Shown in pieces: positions 23,642 through 32,761 of a stretch of DNA of 64,000 nucleotides. Source of the DNA: Streptomyces liangshanensis (GTDB lineage: Bacteria > Actinomycetota > Actinomycetes > Streptomycetales > Streptomycetaceae); assembly GCF_011694815.1 (NCBI RefSeq), contig NZ_CP050177.1, positions 3,665,001 to 3,729,000 on the forward strand, read 5' to 3'. Under the pieces are notes generated by a model that saw only the letters and a program-made list of their open reading frames with translations, had not been told where the DNA came from and did no database searches. Each line of letters opens with the position of its first letter. The first letter of the stretch is position 1. Both the position numbers and the translations under genes were made by a program.

Positions 23642-24297
23642 CGGTCGGCTGTTCTTGATTCTGATCGCTCGGCCACCGCTACCAGTGCCATGGCGGAGAC
23701 GCTCATCGCGAAGAAGAGGGACGCGGCGACCGTGGGGGAAGGGTGCCACAGCTCTGCCCGGTCCAGGAACAAATAGGCGGTGACGCCGCTGAGGAATCCG
23801 AACTTGAAGAAGAAGATGCGGTTGCTCACCGCCCTCAGGGCGTAGTGGGCCACCAGGTAGAGCGTCGCGTAGATCCAGAGCCAACTGTCCGTGAAGGCAA
23901 GCCAGATGGTGGTGGCGAAGACCGGCAGCGTGACCAGGGGGACGAGTGCGGTACGCCACGCCAGTTCGGCGTTCACCCGGCGGGCGACGGCTGCTTTGGA
24001 CTTGCCGCGTCCTGACCTCCATCTCAGGAGCGTGGGTGGGGAGAACCGTACGAGAAGGAGGCTCTCGTCCGCGTCGCGCGCGCCGTTGTACCAGGTCATC
24101 ACGACCTCTCCGGCTCGCGAGTGGAACACCGCCCCGGCCGGGAGGCGGGGAAGGCCGCGTCGGACGGCCATGAGCGCGCGGACGGTTCTCACGTGTCCGA
24201 AGCCGATCAGCAGCAGGACCGCTGTCGAACCCGCCCAGAGGGCCGCGGTGATCAGGGCGGCGGCCAGAAAGTGCTTGATCATGTCCAATTGGCTCAC
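23638..24297 (-). CDS. Membrane protein of unknown function
   Basis: A 219-residue membrane protein from GTG 24297. It has an N-terminal helix (FLAAALITAALWAGSTAVLL), a cytoplasmic segment containing VVMTWYNGARDADESLLLVR, then three to four helices (TALVPLVTLPVFATTIWLAF, LWIYATLYLVAHYAL, FGFLSGVTAYLFL, VAASLFFAMSVSAMALVAV). No catalytic motif is visible. It overlaps the next gene by 4 nt, so the two form an operon. GGGGTGAT-type repeats (24303-24345) lie just upstream of the start. Confidence 0.75.
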   Translation of the reverse strand: MSQLDMIKHFLAAALITAALWAGSTAVLLLIGFGHVRTVRALMAVRRGLPRLPAGAVFHSRAGEVVMTWYNGARDADESLLLVRFSPPTLLRWRSGRGKSKAAVARRVNAELAWRTALVPLVTLPVFATTIWLAFTDSWLWIYATLYLVAHYALRAVSNRIFFFKFGFLSGVTAYLFLDRAELWHPSPTVAASLFFAMSVSAMALVAVAERSESRTADR

Positions 24298-24390
24298 CGT
24301 TTCTGGGGTGATCGGGTGATGGGGTGATGGGGTGATCTGGGGCTCGGGGGCCTCGGGGCCTCGGGGGCTCGGGTCATCTGGTGCTCGGAG

Positions 24391-25359
24391 TCAGTTGAAA
24401 AGGTCGTCCAGGAATCCTTGGTCGTCGGGGTCGTGTCCGTACCCGGGCCGTGTCCCGTGGTGGCTGCCGGGGCGGCCGTCGTCGTCGGCGTCTGTTCCTC
24501 CTACGGAGGGTGTGTCCGGCGTTCCGTGCTCCTGGCGGTGGATCCATGTCCACACCTGCTCGGCCAGTTCGCTCGCGGCGCTCGTACCCACACCTCCCAG
24601 AGCCGCGGCGCCGAACAGCCAGACCAGCATCGCCTTGGGCTCGGCCTTGCGAGGGGGCGCGGAGAACCCCTGGGCCAGTGCCAGGGGGGTCAGGCACGCG
24701 CCGCCGCCTCGCGGGTCTCCCAGGTCCTCCAGCAGGGCCAGGATGCCGTGGGTGAACGGTCTCTCCGCCAGGGCGCGGCCGAACAGGTCCGGGGGCACGG
24801 GGCGTCCCCGTTCGCCGGCTCGGCGTGCCTGCGCCACGAGTTGGGCCAGGCGGGGAGAGGTCAGGCGGGCGAGTTCGTCCTGCCACCCCGCGGGCGGTAC
24901 GGGGATCTGGACGAGGGGCCACAGCGCGAAGACCGCGAGGTCGATCATCATCGACTCGGGGAGCGTGCCGTCCGGCAACCGCGTGCTCTTGTACAGGTAC
25001 TGGGCGGCTCCGGCGGCCAGCAGGCGGCGCACCTGGTCGCCGGCCTTGCGCGCTTCGATCGTGGCCGCCAAGTCCTCTTGGAGCGCGTCGAGTTCTCCCG
25101 TACGGCTCGATGCCCTGCGTCGTCCGACGGGTCCCTTACCGACCGTGGCAAGGGTACGGTAATCGGCCGCCATGCGGTCTATCCAAAGGCGTAGGTCAGG
25201 CAGGGCGAGCGGCGCCTGGAGACCGTCGTAGTGGTGATGGTGGGCGATGTTCTGTGTGCCGTTCACGACCTGGTAGGCGTGCCCCCGCCCTTTCACCCGG
25301 GCCCGCAGGTAGGTGTGTTCGCCGGGTTCGGGCCCGTCGTCAGGGGCGCGTGGGCTCAT
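24391..25359 (-). CDS. Hypothetical protein with a YQ-x-NGTQNI motif, possible conflict-system component
   Basis: A 322-residue protein. Near residue 24 it has GRGHAYQVVNGTQNIAHHHH, resembling the short gly-YQA-x-x-DQ-x-I segment that recurs at the start of many Streptomyces conflict or STAND-associated proteins. That match is from memory and is weak. The middle is helical (QEDLAATIEARKAGDQVRRL, LARLTSPRLAQLVAQARRAG). A hydrophobic stretch AMLVWLFGAAALGGVGTSAA near 255 could be a membrane helix. The C terminus is acidic and low-complexity. It is divergent from the small membrane protein at 25479. Confidence 0.65.
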   Translation of the reverse strand: MSPRAPDDGPEPGEHTYLRARVKGRGHAYQVVNGTQNIAHHHHYDGLQAPLALPDLRLWIDRMAADYRTLATVGKGPVGRRRASSRTGELDALQEDLAATIEARKAGDQVRRLLAAGAAQYLYKSTRLPDGTLPESMMIDLAVFALWPLVQIPVPPAGWQDELARLTSPRLAQLVAQARRAGERGRPVPPDLFGRALAERPFTHGILALLEDLGDPRGGGACLTPLALAQGFSAPPRKAEPKAMLVWLFGAAALGGVGTSAASELAEQVWTWIHRQEHGTPDTPSVGGTDADDDGRPGSHHGTRPGYGHDPDDQGFLDDLFN

Positions 25360-25478
25360 GCGCCACAGTGTGGACCCAGCCCTTGATCAAGTGCAGCCGA
25401 ACCGGCACAAGAACCCACCGCCTGTGCCATGTTGGGCATATCCCGCCTGCCTGGGGCGGGCCCGGGAAGAGGTACGCG

Positions 25479-25937
25479 ATGTCGGGTCCCGCGCGGTGGA
25501 CGGTGGCGGCCGTCTTGTCGGTGGTGGCGTTCGCCCTGGTGCTGGCGACGGTGCGGGCCGCGCCCTGGGGATGGTTGCCGAAGGACGACGGGGACCTGTG
25601 GGCGGTCGGTACGGCGTGCGGAGCCGTGGTCGCCGCGGCGGTGCTGTACGCGCTGACGTGGTGGAACTCCCGGGCGGCGGCTCCCCCGGTGCCGGCCGCG
25701 CCCGGACGGCACGTGACGCAGGACGCCGACGGTCGGGACGACGCCGTCATCGAACAGACCGTCGGGCGCCGGCGGCCTTCGGTGTCCGGTTCTGATACGG
25801 CCGTTGGTACGCCCCCGAGTACGCCGACCGGTACGCCTCCCGGCCCTGGAAGCGCGCCCGTCGACAGCTTCACCCAGCGCGCTCGGGGGCGGGGGCGGTC
25901 CAGGATCCGGCAGACCGGCGGTGACGATCACTCCTGA
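25479..25937 (+). CDS. Small two-helix membrane protein with Pro/Thr-rich tail
   Basis: A 152-residue protein with two hydrophobic helices (TVAAVLSVVAFALVLATVRA and ACGAVVAAAVLYALTWW) followed by a disordered tail of Pro, Thr, Gly and Arg. ATG 25479 has GAAGAGG 6 nt upstream. It is divergent from the 24391-25359 gene with about 120 bp between, which may mean shared regulation. No family recognised. Confidence 0.65.
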   Translation: MSGPARWTVAAVLSVVAFALVLATVRAAPWGWLPKDDGDLWAVGTACGAVVAAAVLYALTWWNSRAAAPPVPAAPGRHVTQDADGRDDAVIEQTVGRRRPSVSGSDTAVGTPPSTPTGTPPGPGSAPVDSFTQRARGRGRSRIRQTGGDDHS

Positions 25938-26084
25938 TGCGTCCGGGTGTGGGGAGGGGGGCGGGGGGCCGGGGGGCCAGGGGCCGGGGGTAGGAAGAAC
26001 TCGCGGAACCGGCGGGTGCGGGAGACGCGTGATGTCCTACGGTGCTTATGACGGCTTCTGGCGGCTTCGCGAAGGGGGATTCCG

Positions 26085-26597
26085 GTGGGGGACGGGACGG
26101 CGCTCGAGGAGCGGATCGCCGAGCGGCGGGCCGGGGTGGGTGATCCCCGCGCGCTGGTCGGGGAGTTGAGGCGCGCGCTGGTGCTGGTGCCGTACGACCG
26201 GGGCGGGTTGTGGACGGCGCGGTTCGGCGGGGTGCGCTGGGTCTGCGGGTTCACGGACGAGGCCGCGTTGGCGCGGTTCGCGCGGGCGCGGGACGCGGAG
26301 GACGGCCGGGAGGCGGCGCGTGGGCCGGACCCTGCGAACCGGCGAGAGGGCGACGGCGAGGCGGCCCGTGGGCCGGACCCCGCGAACAGCCAGGAGGCCG
26401 GGCCGGTCTGGGAGTTCGCCGCGTTGCGTGGGGCTCGGCTGCTGGACGAGATCGTCCCGGCGATGGGTGAGCCGGCCGGGGTGGCGGTCAACATCGGTGA
26501 CGTGGACGGGGCGATGCTGTTCCCGCCGGTGGTGGGGATCGTGCCCGAGGCCGTCGCCGTGGATGCCGGTGAAGCGCGCGACGGGGAGCGTGGGTGA
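26085..26597 (+). CDS. SseB-like domain protein, first gene of the RHS operon
   Basis: A 170-residue protein starting at GTG 26085 with AAGGGGGA upstream. The fold segments match SseB N-terminal domains: LVGELRRALVLVPYDRGGLW, WVCGFTDEAALARFA and, after an insertion, GARLLDEIVPAMGEPAGVAV then NIGDVDGAMLFPP. The insertion (about 80-110) contains two copies of EAARGPDPAN and breaks the domain, so it probably forms a loop. SseB-like proteins are common beside Streptomyces WXG/RHS toxin genes. Its TGA overlaps the next ATG (TGATG), giving coupled translation. Confidence 0.8.
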   Translation: MGDGTALEERIAERRAGVGDPRALVGELRRALVLVPYDRGGLWTARFGGVRWVCGFTDEAALARFARARDAEDGREAARGPDPANRREGDGEAARGPDPANSQEAGPVWEFAALRGARLLDEIVPAMGEPAGVAVNIGDVDGAMLFPPVVGIVPEAVAVDAGEARDGERG

Positions 26598-27241
26598 TGG
26601 GCGGCGCCGAGGACCTGAAGGTCGACAAGGAGAGCGTCCAGCGCATCACCAACGGCCTGCGGGCCGCGGTGAGCGAGCTGCGGGACGTCGGTACGGGCAC
26701 GGGGGCGGTGCTCGGCAAGGGGTTCTCGGACCTGTCGCTGACCGGCATGGAGGCCGGGCACCACGGGCTCTCGGTGGACTTCGAGGACTTCTGCGAGCGC
26801 TGGGAGTGGGGCGTACGGGCCCTGGTCCAGGACGCCAACACCATCGCGGCGAAGCTGGGGCTGGCGGCGGGGCTGATCTGGGAGGAGGACCAGTACGTCG
26901 AGGGCACGTTCAAGATCGCGGTGAACTCCGCCGTCGGCAATCCGCACGCCTCCGAGGACGACGTCGTCAAGCAGGACTGGGGCGACGTGTTCACCCCCGA
27001 CTACCTGAGCCCGGACTACAGCGCGGAGTCGTTCGAGAAGGCGGCGGACGAGGCCGGGCAGACCTGGAAGGACACCGGCCGGGCGCTGGTGACCGAGGGG
27101 CAGGGCGGCCGGCAGGCGAGCGCCCTCAACGACCTGATCGGCGTCGACCAGGGCGACTTCGACCGTGCGGTGGACGACACGTTCGGGCCGTCTCCGGAGG
27201 AGCGGGCCCGGCAGCAACAACAGGGCGACGGGGGCAACTGA
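26597..27241 (+). CDS. WXG-like helical partner of the RHS protein
   Basis: A 214-residue, mainly helical, acidic protein. LKVDKESVQRITNGLRAAVSEL and FSDLSLTGMEAGHHGLSV lead into DFEDFCERWEWGVRALVQDA, which resembles the helical hairpin of ESX/T7SS-type substrates. The C-terminal third is charged and ends in a Gln-rich tail. It lies between the SseB-like gene and the RHS gene, 3 nt before the latter, so it is probably a chaperone or co-secreted factor. An in-frame GTG one codon earlier is possible. Confidence 0.75.
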   Translation: MGGAEDLKVDKESVQRITNGLRAAVSELRDVGTGTGAVLGKGFSDLSLTGMEAGHHGLSVDFEDFCERWEWGVRALVQDANTIAAKLGLAAGLIWEEDQYVEGTFKIAVNSAVGNPHASEDDVVKQDWGDVFTPDYLSPDYSAESFEKAADEAGQTWKDTGRALVTEGQGGRQASALNDLIGVDQGDFDRAVDDTFGPSPEERARQQQQGDGGN

Positions 27242-27244
27242 GTC

Positions 27245-30200
27245 GTGGGTATCGGTGACTTCATCAGTGACATCACGCCCGATGTGGTGGAGGACGCGGT
27301 CGAGGACGGTGTCGAGTGGGCGGGCAACCGGGTCGAGGACGCGGGGAACTGGACCGCGGACCGGTTGGACGACGCCGGCTGGGAGTCGGGTGCCGACTGG
27401 GTGCGGGAGAAGTCCCGGTCGGTGGCGAACCGGATGGGCGCCGAGGTCGACGAGCTGGACCTCGGGCAGACCGAGGACAAGACGAAGCTGATCTACGGTT
27501 CGCCCTCGGAGTTGCGGGCGACCGCCTCCCATCTCAAGGACTTCCAGAACGCGTTCGACAACGTGGGCAAGGGACTGGGCGGTCTGGATTCGGCGTCGCT
27601 GAAGGGGCAGGCGGCGGACGCGTTCCGGGCGACGGTGGCGATCGAGCCGCCGAAGTGGTTCAGGGGCGCGGACGCGTTCGAGAAGGCCGGGGCCGCGTTG
27701 GAGGCGTTCGCCGGGACCGTGGAGTGGGCGCAGGGGCAGGCGCAGAGCGCGATCGACAAGTGGAAGGCCGGGACGAAGGCCTCACAGGAGGCGCGGGACG
27801 CGTACAACGGGAAGGTCGACGCCTACAACAAGGCGGCTGACGCGTACAACGCGAAGCCGGCCGATCAGCGCGACCCGGCCGCCCTGCCGCCGAAGCCGGG
27901 GGAGTTCAGCGATCCGGGTACGGCGCGGATGAAGGAGGCGCAGGAGCTGCTGGCCGAGGCGCGGCGCCAGCGCAACACGGCGGCTGAGACGGCGCGTGCC
28001 GCTGTGCGGGCGGCCCGTGACACGGCGCCGCCGAAGCCCTCGTACGCCCAGCAGGCGACGGACGGGCTGAACGAACTGAACGTCATGCAGACCCACTTCG
28101 GTGGTGGCATCGTCAAGGGCACGGCCGGGCTGCTGACCTTCGCCCGGAGTATCAACCCGACCGATCCGTACAACATCACGCATCCCGCCGAGTACGCCCT
28201 GAGCCTGAACAACACCGTCGCCGGGCTCGTCCAGGTCGCCAACGACCCCTGGGGCGCGGGCAAGCAGATGGTCACCGACTTCATGAAGGACCCCGCCGAA
28301 GGCCTCGGCCGGCTCGTACCCGACCTCGTGATGACCGCCGCCACCGGCGGTGCGGGCGCGGGCGTCAAGGGGGCGCGGGTCGCGAAGGAGGCCGCCGATC
28401 TCGCCGCGGACGCCAACCGGGCGCGCAAGCTCCTCGACGACGCCCCCGAGGGCACCCACAACCGGCCCGACGGGGAACGCACCACCACCGGCACCGACCC
28501 CGTCGACCTCGCCTCCGGCCGCATGTACCTCCCGCAGACGGACGTGGTCCTGCCGGGCATCCTGCCCCTGGTCTTCACGCGCCGCGTCGAGTCCGGTTAC
28601 CGGGCGGGCCGCTTCTTCGGGCCCTCCTGGTCCTCGACTGCCGACGAGCGCCTGGAGATCGACGCCACTGGGGTCGTCCACGTCACCGACGACGGCCTCC
28701 TCATCACCTACCCCCACCCCGTTCCGGGCCTGCCCACGAACCCGGAGTCCGGCACCCACCGCACCACCCTGGCCCGCGACGAGAGCGGTGACTACACCCT
28801 CACCGACCCCGACACCCGCCTGATCCGCCACTTCACCGCACCACCCGGTACCGAACCCGGCGGGGACGGCGACGCCTGGCTCGCCCAGGTCACCGACCGC
28901 AACCACCACACCATCACCGTCGACCGCACCGACGACGGCACCCCCCAGGCCCTCGTCCACTCCGCCGGCCACCACCTGGCACTGACCGTGACCGACGGCC
29001 GCATCACTACCCTCACCCTGGCCGGAGCGGACGGGGAGCCGCCGCGCCCCCTGATGGCGTACGGCTACACGGACGGCAACCTGACCACCGTCACCAAGCC
29101 CTCCGGCGCCACCCTCACCTTCACCTACGACCACCACCGCCGCGTCACCGCCTGGATCGACTCCAACAACCGCCGCTACGACTACGCCTACGACGACCAG
29201 GACCGGTGCGTCGCCGAAGGCGGCGAGGCCGGACACGTCCAACTCACCCTCACCTACACCGATCCGGACCCCGACACCGGACACCGCGTCACCACCCTCA
29301 CCACCGCCGCCGGCCACACCACCCACCACCTCGTCGGTCCCGGCAACCACATCCTCGCCACCACCGACCCCCTCGGCCACACCACCCGCCACACCTACGA
29401 CACCCGCGGCAACCCCCTCACCCACACCGACCCCCTCGGCCGCACCACCCACCTCACCTACGACAACAACAACAGACTCACCACCATCACCCGCCCCGAC
29501 GGCAGCGAAGTACGCGCCGTCCGGGACACGTTGGGCCGGCTGACCGAGTTCACCGGCCCGGACGGCACACACCGGCAGCAGGAGTTCGACGACCGCGGCA
29601 ACCGGGTGGCCGTGACCGACCCCGCCGGACACACCACACGTTTCGCGTACGACGCACACGGCCGGCTGGTCGCGGTCACCGACGCGCTCGGGGCCGTCAC
29701 CACCGTGCGGTCCGACCCGGCCGGGCTGCCGCTGGAGGTCACCGATCCGCTGGGCGGCACCACCCGCTACGACCGCGACACCTTCGGCCGCCCCGTGCGC
29801 GTCACGGACCCGCTGGGAGCGGTGACGCTCCTGGAGTGGACCGCCGACGGCCAACTCGCCCGCCGTACCGGCCCGGACGGCGGCACCGAGTCATGGACGT
29901 ACGACGGCGAGGGGAACCGCACCAGCCACACCGACCCCCTGGGCCAGGTCACCTCCTTCACCTACACCCATTTCGACCTGCCGGCGGCACGCACCGGCCC
30001 GGACGGCGCCCACTACGCGTTCGCCCACGACGCGGAACTGCGCCTGACCCAGGTCACCAATCCCCAGGGCCTGACCTGGTCCTACGCCTACGACGCGGCC
30101 GGCCGGCTCATCTCCGAGACGGACTTCGACGGCCGCGTCCGCACCTACTCGCGCGACCCGGCGGGACAGATCACGGTCCGTACGAACGCCCTCGGCGAGG

Positions 30201-32068
30201 CCATCACCCTGGAACGGGATCCGCTCGGCCGCGTGACCGCCAAGGACGTCGCGGGCGAGGTGACCACGTACGCGTACGACAGCGGCGGGCGCATGATCCG
30301 GGCCAGCGGGCCGGACAGCGAACTGATCTACCAGTACGACCGCCGCGGCCAGATCAAGACGGAACTCGCCGACGGGCGCACCACCACCTACGCCTACGAC
30401 GCCCTCGGCCGCCGCGCCCGGCGCACCACACCCAGCGGCCGCGTCACCACGTACGGGTACGACGCGGCGGGCCGCCCCACCCACCTGACCGCCGCCGGCC
30501 ACCGCGTCTCCTTCGTCCACGACAGGGCCGGCCGGGAGACCGAGCGGATCTTCGGTGACACCCTGACCCTGGCGTCCGGCCACGACGCGGCGGGCCGCCT
30601 CAGCACGCAGCGCCTCGCGGCCGGCGGCCGGGTCCTCAACGACCGCGTCTACACCTACCGCGCCGACGGTCACGTCACCTCCCTGGACGACACCCTGCGC
30701 GGTTTCCAGCGCTTCGACCTCGACGCGGCCGGCCGGGTCACGGAGGTCACGGCGGCCGACTGGACGGAGTCGTACGCCTACGACGTGGCGGGCAACCAGA
30801 CCTCCGCCACCTGGCCCGAGGGCCGCTCGGACGGCGGGGCGAGCGGCGCCCGTGTCCACGCCGGCACCCGGATGCTGCGCGCGGGCGCCAACAGCTACAC
30901 GTACGACGGGGCGGGGCGCCTGGTGGCGCGTACCAAGACGCGTCTGTCGAGGAAGGCGGACACCTGGCGTTACTCCTACAACGCCGACGACCAGCTCACC
31001 GCGGTCACGACTCCCGACGGCACGCGCTGGCGCTACCGGTACGACCCGCTGGGCCGCCGCGTCTCGAAGGAGCGGATGGCCGCAGACGGTACGGGGGGCG
31101 GCGGTACGGGCGCCGATGGCACGGGGATCGACGGTACGGGCGTCGCGGAACGGATCACGTTCACCTGGGACGGCACCGTCCTGGCGGAACAGACCACCAG
31201 CCACCCGGAGCGGCTGCCCCATCCCGTCACGCTGACCTGGGACCACCGCGGCCTCACCCCGCTCGCCCAGACCGAACGCCTCACCGACGAGACCACCCAG
31301 CGCGAGATCGACAGCCGCTTCTTCGCCATCGCCACCGACCTGATCGGCACCCCGACCGAACTCGTCGGCGAGTCCGGCGACATCGCGTGGCGGACGCGCA
31401 CCACGCTGTGGGGCAACACCACCTGGAACGCGGACGCCACCACGTACACCCCGCTCCGCTTCCCCGGGCAGTACTACGACCCCGAGACCGGTCTCCACTA
31501 CAACCACCACCGCTACTACGACCCGCGGACGGCCCGCTACACGACACCTGATCCGCTGGGGCTCGCGCCCGCCCCGAATCCGGCCGTCTACGTGCACAAT
31601 CCGCTCACCTGGGCCGATCCCCTCGGGCTCACGCCGTACCCGCCCAAGGGCGAGCACTCCAATCCGTTCGGCCACCGGACCGACGCCGAGAGAGCCGCGT
31701 TCGAAGCGGCGGGGGTGCCGTACGGCGAGACACCGATCGCCGAGTGGACGGTGACCGGCGACAAGAGCCTGAAACACGTGCCGGGATACACGTATTCGAG
31801 CGAGGCGACCCACTGGGGGAACTTCCGCCAGTTCGAGACGGACCAGGGATCCCGGGTGATCGTGGAGCACACGCACGATCCGGCGGGTCAGCACTTCCAC
31901 GCGGGGAAGCCCAAGATCGACGATTCCCGGGAGCTGGTCAACTTCGGCTGGGACAACGGCCGGGTGCAACGCGGGGACGGCTCTTTCGGGTATCCGGAGG
32001 ACATGGAAAGATACGGCAAGATCAACAAACCGGGCGGGGACCACCACTTCTTCTACGTGGAGAAATGA
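27245..32068 (+). CDS. RHS/YD-repeat polymorphic toxin, 1,607 residues
   Basis: A large modular toxin from GTG 27245. Residues 1-130 are acidic helices; residues 75-330 are WXG/LXG-like coiled-coil (SELRATASHLKDFQNAFDNV). A DUF6531-type RHS entry follows at about 420-460 (TDPVDLASGRMYLPQTDVVL). From about 600 to 1400 many YD repeats occur (TYDTRGNPLTHTDPLGRTT-type). The core ends with YYDPETGLHYNHHRYYDP and DPLGL near 1,460. The last 140 residues are a separate toxin candidate containing THWGNFRQFET, VIVEHTHDPAGQHFHAGKPK and GGDHHFFY. These His/Glu clusters suggest a metal-dependent nuclease of the HNH/endonuclease VII type, but this is inference. No signal peptide. Secretion by an ESX-like route is likely. 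Confidence 0.92.
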   Translation: MGIGDFISDITPDVVEDAVEDGVEWAGNRVEDAGNWTADRLDDAGWESGADWVREKSRSVANRMGAEVDELDLGQTEDKTKLIYGSPSELRATASHLKDFQNAFDNVGKGLGGLDSASLKGQAADAFRATVAIEPPKWFRGADAFEKAGAALEAFAGTVEWAQGQAQSAIDKWKAGTKASQEARDAYNGKVDAYNKAADAYNAKPADQRDPAALPPKPGEFSDPGTARMKEAQELLAEARRQRNTAAETARAAVRAARDTAPPKPSYAQQATDGLNELNVMQTHFGGGIVKGTAGLLTFARSINPTDPYNITHPAEYALSLNNTVAGLVQVANDPWGAGKQMVTDFMKDPAEGLGRLVPDLVMTAATGGAGAGVKGARVAKEAADLAADANRARKLLDDAPEGTHNRPDGERTTTGTDPVDLASGRMYLPQTDVVLPGILPLVFTRRVESGYRAGRFFGPSWSSTADERLEIDATGVVHVTDDGLLITYPHPVPGLPTNPESGTHRTTLARDESGDYTLTDPDTRLIRHFTAPPGTEPGGDGDAWLAQVTDRNHHTITVDRTDDGTPQALVHSAGHHLALTVTDGRITTLTLAGADGEPPRPLMAYGYTDGNLTTVTKPSGATLTFTYDHHRRVTAWIDSNNRRYDYAYDDQDRCVAEGGEAGHVQLTLTYTDPDPDTGHRVTTLTTAAGHTTHHLVGPGNHILATTDPLGHTTRHTYDTRGNPLTHTDPLGRTTHLTYDNNNRLTTITRPDGSEVRAVRDTLGRLTEFTGPDGTHRQQEFDDRGNRVAVTDPAGHTTRFAYDAHGRLVAVTDALGAVTTVRSDPAGLPLEVTDPLGGTTRYDRDTFGRPVRVTDPLGAVTLLEWTADGQLARRTGPDGGTESWTYDGEGNRTSHTDPLGQVTSFTYTHFDLPAARTGPDGAHYAFAHDAELRLTQVTNPQGLTWSYAYDAAGRLISETDFDGRVRTYSRDPAGQITVRTNALGEAITLERDPLGRVTAKDVAGEVTTYAYDSGGRMIRASGPDSELIYQYDRRGQIKTELADGRTTTYAYDALGRRARRTTPSGRVTTYGYDAAGRPTHLTAAGHRVSFVHDRAGRETERIFGDTLTLASGHDAAGRLSTQRLAAGGRVLNDRVYTYRADGHVTSLDDTLRGFQRFDLDAAGRVTEVTAADWTESYAYDVAGNQTSATWPEGRSDGGASGARVHAGTRMLRAGANSYTYDGAGRLVARTKTRLSRKADTWRYSYNADDQLTAVTTPDGTRWRYRYDPLGRRVSKERMAADGTGGGGTGADGTGIDGTGVAERITFTWDGTVLAEQTTSHPERLPHPVTLTWDHRGLTPLAQTERLTDETTQREIDSRFFAIATDLIGTPTELVGESGDIAWRTRTTLWGNTTWNADATTYTPLRFPGQYYDPETGLHYNHHRYYDPRTARYTTPDPLGLAPAPNPAVYVHNPLTWADPLGLTPYPPKGEHSNPFGHRTDAERAAFEAAGVPYGETPIAEWTVTGDKSLKHVPGYTYSSEATHWGNFRQFETDQGSRVIVEHTHDPAGQHFHAGKPKIDDSRELVNFGWDNGRVQRGDGSFGYPEDMERYGKINKPGGDHHFFYVEK

Positions 32069-32112
32069 CGGAGCGCCGGCCCGGTGGTCCGGCCGGCCGG
32101 GAGAGGAATCAC

Positions 32113-32565
32113 ATGGAAGCGGACTCGGGTACGGGGCCTCCGGCCTGGCACCGGACCCTCGAAGCGTGCGGTCTGGTGGTCCTCGGGCGGGACGCCTCCC
32201 CCTCCGCGCCCGACGTCCTGACCGCCATCCGCGCCGTGACGGGGGTGGAGGTCACCCCGTCGGTGACGGTCCCGGAGTCGCGCGCCGACGCGGCGGCGGA
32301 CCTGGACCGCCGATGGCTGGCCACGGCCTCCGCACTGCCCCTGGCGTCGGGCGAGGGGGAGTTCCTCGTCGTACCGCCGGGGCGGGGCGGCAGCGCGGTG
32401 GGCTGGGTCCGCGTCCACGATCCCGTCGGAACGGGACTGCCGTCCCGGGTGGCCGGCGCCACGGGTTCGCCGGAGTTCCTGGCGCTGTCGGCGGACGGCC
32501 GGCACCTTTGTGCGGTCACGTCCGAGGAGGACGAGTACTGGATCGTCACGCGCGCCCTTCCCTGA
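32113..32565 (+). CDS. Candidate immunity protein for the RHS toxin
   Basis: A 150-residue protein 44 nt after the RHS stop, with GAGAGGA 6 nt before ATG 32113. It contains RTLEACGLVVLGRDASPSAP, FLVVPPGRGGSAVGWVRVHD and HLCAVTSEEDEYWIVTRALP. It is soluble and acidic, with no membrane segment. The immunity role is inferred from position alone: polymorphic toxins are normally followed directly by their immunity gene, and a terminator comes next. I recognise no Imm family. Confidence 0.65.
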   Translation: MEADSGTGPPAWHRTLEACGLVVLGRDASPSAPDVLTAIRAVTGVEVTPSVTVPESRADAAADLDRRWLATASALPLASGEGEFLVVPPGRGGSAVGWVRVHDPVGTGLPSRVAGATGSPEFLALSADGRHLCAVTSEEDEYWIVTRALP

Positions 32566-32699
32566 AGCGCTCCGCCCACGCTCAGGAGCGTTCACACCGC
32601 CAGGAGTTCGCCGATCCGGCACCGGCCCGGAGATGGATCGGGCAGGTGTGGCTCAGGGGGTTACGGGGGTCGGTGTATGTGGCTACTATCGGCCACAAG

Positions 32700-32721
32700 T
32701 CGCCGAACTTTGGCGATTTTT
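32700..32721 (+). terminator. Rho-independent terminator of the RHS operon
   Basis: TCGCC (32700-32704), loop GAACTTT, GGCGA (32712-32716) followed directly by TTTTT; flanking G-T and A-T pairs extend the stem. It lies 135 nt past the immunity gene and 41 nt before cvnA. A weaker GTGGC/GCCAC hairpin precedes it at 32678-32695. Confidence 0.7.
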
Positions 32722-32761
32722 CCTCATAGAGGCGCTGAGCGGTGAGGGGAGCATCCCTAAA

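Noticed and set aside
24303..24385. GGGGTGAT and GGGGCCTC short repeats as regulatory elements
   Set aside because: They are simple low-complexity repeats between two same-strand genes with no palindromic or periodic logic beyond slippage.
27782..32047. Two very long minus-strand open frames opposite the RHS gene
   Set aside because: Shadow frames of the GC-rich RHS repeats; composition is Val/Gly/Arg-rich and periodic because the coding strand is repetitive.
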